20,607 nucleotides of DNA from Gymnopus androsaceus JB14 (taxonomy: Eukaryota > Basidiomycota > Agaricomycetes > Agaricales > Omphalotaceae). The DNA is taken from NCBI GenBank assembly GCA_009733575.1, contig ML770034.1:1-20607 (forward strand). The letters are read 5' to 3'. A program made the position numbers and the translations under genes. Under the pieces are notes generated by a model. It was not told the DNA's origin. It ran no database searches and worked only from the letters and a program-made list of their open reading frames with translations. Below, piece by piece: positions 18,173 through 20,607 of this stretch (position 1 is the first letter of the stretch; every line of letters starts with the position of its first letter).

Positions 18173-19090
18173 GAAGCCGCACATTATTCCTTCAAGACCC
18201 AACATTACAGAGACAGATATTTTGAGAATACCATGTGCTCAAATTGCGTGAAGAACGAAAGTAACCTGGGGGTCAGCTGAGAGAAGACATGAGAGTTGAC
18301 ACTAGGCAATGCAAAATGCATCTCAGCTTTCAGGGCTTGATTCACCTTATGGAAGCAATTGTGAAGTTCAGATGTCCATTGGAAAGCTGTTGAAGATCAT
18401 GTACAAGAAAGATGTGTACTATCTAAAGATTCTTATTCCAACAATCTGTTGAAGGTCGTGCTGAAAAGTTGGCACAAGTGCATAAATATACCTAATGAGA
18501 TAGCAGGTACAACACTTATCATGAGTAGACATAGATTTGCAGCTCAAACAAAACTTCTCAGTATAGAATGGATGATCATATTTTTTGAGAGGAAGATCTT
18601 GCTTGTAACGGAGCAGGAAGATTGGGCTTGCCAAACTCGAAGAAATGCAAAAAAATATTCACAATGTATCGGTCATTACTGCCTATACGTGCGATGTGAG
18701 CATATCATGATGAAGAAATGGATTCCATGGTACTCAATCCATAGTCTGCCTATACGTGCGATGTGAGCATATCATGATGAAGAAATGCGATTCCAATGGT
18801 ACTCACCATCCATAGCAAAATCACACTCAACATCTCATATCACATTGAATCTCAACTCTTTGCAACTGCACAATACTTATGGGCATGTGCTTTCACAACT
18901 CTGGTCTTGTAGTCTGCATCATAAGCGCTCGTCAATTGTCTTTCAATTCAACACTCTTCCGGTGTCCCCGGTGTCACCTTTATTATCTTTTTGAACAAAA
19001 AGGTTCTTCTTCTCAGCTCAAGACTCCTTCAAATCAAAAGGCTACTGGAATCTGACTGGAGTGATCCGTGCTCTATCTTTCTCTCCGCTC
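18173..19090. other. About 900 bp without a recognisable gene, with a 67-bp tandem duplication
   Basis: A duplicated segment beginning TGCCTATACGTGCGATGTG starts at 18680 and again at 18747 (period 67), with two or three differences. A 105-codon frame (18449-18766) crosses it but has no motif that I know. Short readable pieces such as FQQSVEGRAEKLAQVHKYT (about 18430-18490) may be debris of a gene. Confidence 0.55.
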
Positions 19091-19735
19091 ATGTTCAACA
19101 CTAGCAAGGTTTCAATTAATCCTCTTACATTGGCATGGATCGCTTGAAGCATCCCAGCCCTCAGAGTCTCTCCTCACAGCTCTCAAGATGAATCCTAATA
19201 AAGATGTCTTTTGTCTTGAGAAAACTGGCAAAATCTTTGAGACATATGAGTATGTTGCTATTCCCCTATGTTTTTAGCCATTCTTTCAGGGCTTACGCTA
19301 CGCGAATATCCTTTTATCATCTAAAAAAATTCCAATGTGAAGTTACCGGCAAAAAAAGTGGCCTTGATTACTTTCAAGCGATAGAGAGCAAACATTCAGA
19401 GGCCCAGATGTTGCATTCGCGTTTCTCGGAGCCTCTCAATCCTGCCATTCTCAAGGCTGTTCAGTTTTGTACATTGTGCATCCTGTCATCCTAGTTTAGT
19501 GTTGACTCTTGCGCGTAGAGTTCATTGATTGTCTGGATCATCTCGTCAAAGCGGTCTTTGAGAGATTTAAAGATTGCTATTTCAAGGGCGAGAGTATGTC
19601 CCCACTCCTTATCCTTTGCTACACCTAATCGCTCATCACCTTCCTCGCAGGGGCCTTGGTCAATCTCAGCGGTATCAAGTGAGTGACAATCACTTTCTTT
19701 GTGCAGCCAAGATGCTCAAGAGAGCCTACAGATAC
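19091..19735 (+). pseudogene. WAC-domain protein N-terminus (Itc1/ACF1-like chromatin-remodeler subunit), broken
   Basis: WAC domains occur at the N-terminus of ACF1/WSTF/Itc1 proteins, accessory subunits of ISWI remodelers that bind DNA. Pieces of one such domain are readable in order, joined by likely introns. A possible start is the ATG at 19091 with an intron 19109-19157. Then PSESLLTALKMNPNKDVF reads to FETYE, with an intron at 19250-19289 (GTATGT...TTCAG, 40 bp). AYATRISFYHLKKFQCEVTG follows, then SGLDYFQAIES, MLHSRFSEPLNPAILKAVQ, an intron about 19469-19518, and LDHLVKAVFERFKDCYFKGE. Next is an intron 19594-19650 and a short exon ending QRYQ, then AKMLKRAY after 19706. Defects: splicing at 19468/19519 would create a TAG where glutamine is expected, and the last intron (28 bp) leaves the frame one base short. 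Only the N-terminus is present. Confidence 0.8.
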
Positions 19736-19739
19736 TATG

Positions 19740-20607
19740 GCAGAGGCCACGCAGTCTATTGACGCACACCTCTTGGAGAGCTCAACTGATCTTCACTGCT
19801 ATCACAGATACCATCGCATGGACTACGTTTACTCCTGAGATGTTTGCACGGTTATATTGTAGCGACTTGCTCATTGTGTCACTATTCCAAAACTTCCTCC
19901 TCGCTGAACACCTCATGAAAGGCTATAACTGTACTCCACATACAGCTCCTCCTTTACCCACCACGAACACCTATCTGTTATGGGCTACTTGGGATCTTGC
20001 TCTGGATGCTTGCATCAAGCAGCTTCCCGAGATGCTGGCTTCAAACAAAATCCAGCAACAGCAGCAGAACTTTGATATTCAAAAGGTTCCTCCATACCAG
20101 TATGTTCCGAGCCGCTTTTTTGCGGACCAGTTGACTGCATTCAAAGTTTGGATCTCTAGAGGAGGCTCTGCGCTCACTCGTTGAGGACCGCTGTCTCTTC
20201 CCTCTGGTAACTGCATATGAAACTTACTATAAGCACTACATCCCCTAATCTTGCCGCATCATGGTCTTCTACTCCCCATCTTGTTCCTCGGAAACCTCCC
20301 ACCCAGCTTGCGATTGTCCTTCAGGTCCTTCTTTCTCAGCCACACCACTTGAGAGCCCTCATCCTACTCTCGCAGTTTGTGGATCTAGGTTATGGGCCAT
20401 CCATCTTGTCCTCATGATAGGGATTTTTCCCTACATTTCCAAACTTTTGCAAGCTCCCAGCCCTGATTTACGACCCGTAATTTATATTCATATGGCGCGC
20501 AAATTTTCCGCCGTCGATCCAACGGTCCAAGTTGACCTATTCAATAACCAACAAGGCTATCGATACTTTTCCAAAATCCTCACCACGAATCCCTCTACTA
20601 CCCTCGT
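19740..20607 (+). pseudogene. kog1: Raptor/Kog1 (TORC1 subunit) internal fragment, frameshifted
   Basis: Raptor/Kog1 recruits substrates to TORC1, the nutrient-sensing kinase complex. The frame reads RTPLGELN (19763-19786), then after one missing base IFTAITDTIAW, RLYCSDLLIVSLFQNFLLAE, YNCTP and WATWDLALDACIKQLPE, ending at FFADQLTAFKVWISRGGSAL. A TGA at 20182-20184 lies where arginine is plausible. After an intron or frame change near 20185-20216, [20 protein letters not shown] and [11 protein letters not shown] follow. A second one-base loss near 20391 is followed by [20 protein letters not shown] and VDLFNNQQGYRYFSKIL to the window edge. Order and spacing match Raptor after its caspase-like domain into the start of its helical repeats. 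The caspase-like N-terminus is missing; the WAC remnant takes its place. The rest may continue beyond the window. Confidence 0.92.

Noticed and set aside
19500..19730. Minus-strand frame reading ALEIAIFKSLKDRFDEMI
   Set aside because: It looks helical, but it is the antisense of the WAC exon (LDHLVKAVFERFKDCYF), which matches a known domain with introns in phase; the sense reading is preferred.

Overview
The window looks like fungal DNA, most likely from a transposon-rich Agaricomycete (Basidiomycota). This rests on short GT-AG introns in every recognisable host-gene fragment, a Raptor/Kog1 fragment and a WAC-domain (Itc1-like) fragment of mushroom-type sequence, F-box/LRR remnants of a kind expanded in Agaricomycetes, and scattered TTAGGG runs, the usual fungal telomere unit. 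No database search was possible, so the lineage is an inference. No clearly intact protein-coding gene was found. The window is a graveyard of mobile elements and host-gene fragments, all degraded by stops, frameshifts or truncation, and nearly all recognisable coding remnants lie on the + strand.

Layout. About 94-7835 holds one Ty1/copia retrotransposon: 5' LTR, Gag with a CCHC knuckle, a degraded protease zone, integrase, and reverse transcriptase/RNase H. It is broken by a 2.36-kb nested insertion inside the integrase core (about 3048-5408) and by a 0.55-kb insertion between integrase and RT (about 5710-6248). It stops abruptly inside RNase H, where a fragment resembling a 2-oxoglutarate/Fe(II) dioxygenase begins (about 7836-8125). 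From about 8170 to 14800 there is no recognisable gene. That stretch holds an array of alternating hairpins (9217-9452), a 19-bp minisatellite with a higher-order period (10485-11135), a field of GTGACA/TGTCAC palindromes (11140-11770), a 710-bp foldback element with TA at both ends (12431-13140), and two elements carrying internal TTAGGG runs (about 13471-13950 and 14566-14800).

From 14810 to 16140 lie two F-box/LRR remnants in head-to-tail order: a C-terminal LRR part, then the N-terminus of another copy cut by an inverted-repeat element (16141-16510). A stretch of simple-repeat and hairpin elements follows (16600-17100), then an open frame of unknown identity (17840-18172). The right edge (about 19091-20607) is the most informative part. 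The N-terminus of a WAC-domain protein (Itc1-like subunit of ISWI/ISW2 remodelers), with reconstructable introns, runs directly into the middle of a Raptor/Kog1 (TORC1) gene, making a broken chimera.

The fragments do not form a working pathway. What links them is decay and capture: repeated TGA stops where an arginine is expected (compatible with CGA to TGA, a CpG deamination signature), nested insertions, and host-gene pieces joined to each other or to retrotransposon ends. I saw no convincing novel enzymatic or defence system; the strongest candidates for follow-up are the captured-gene chimera and the unusual repeat architectures.
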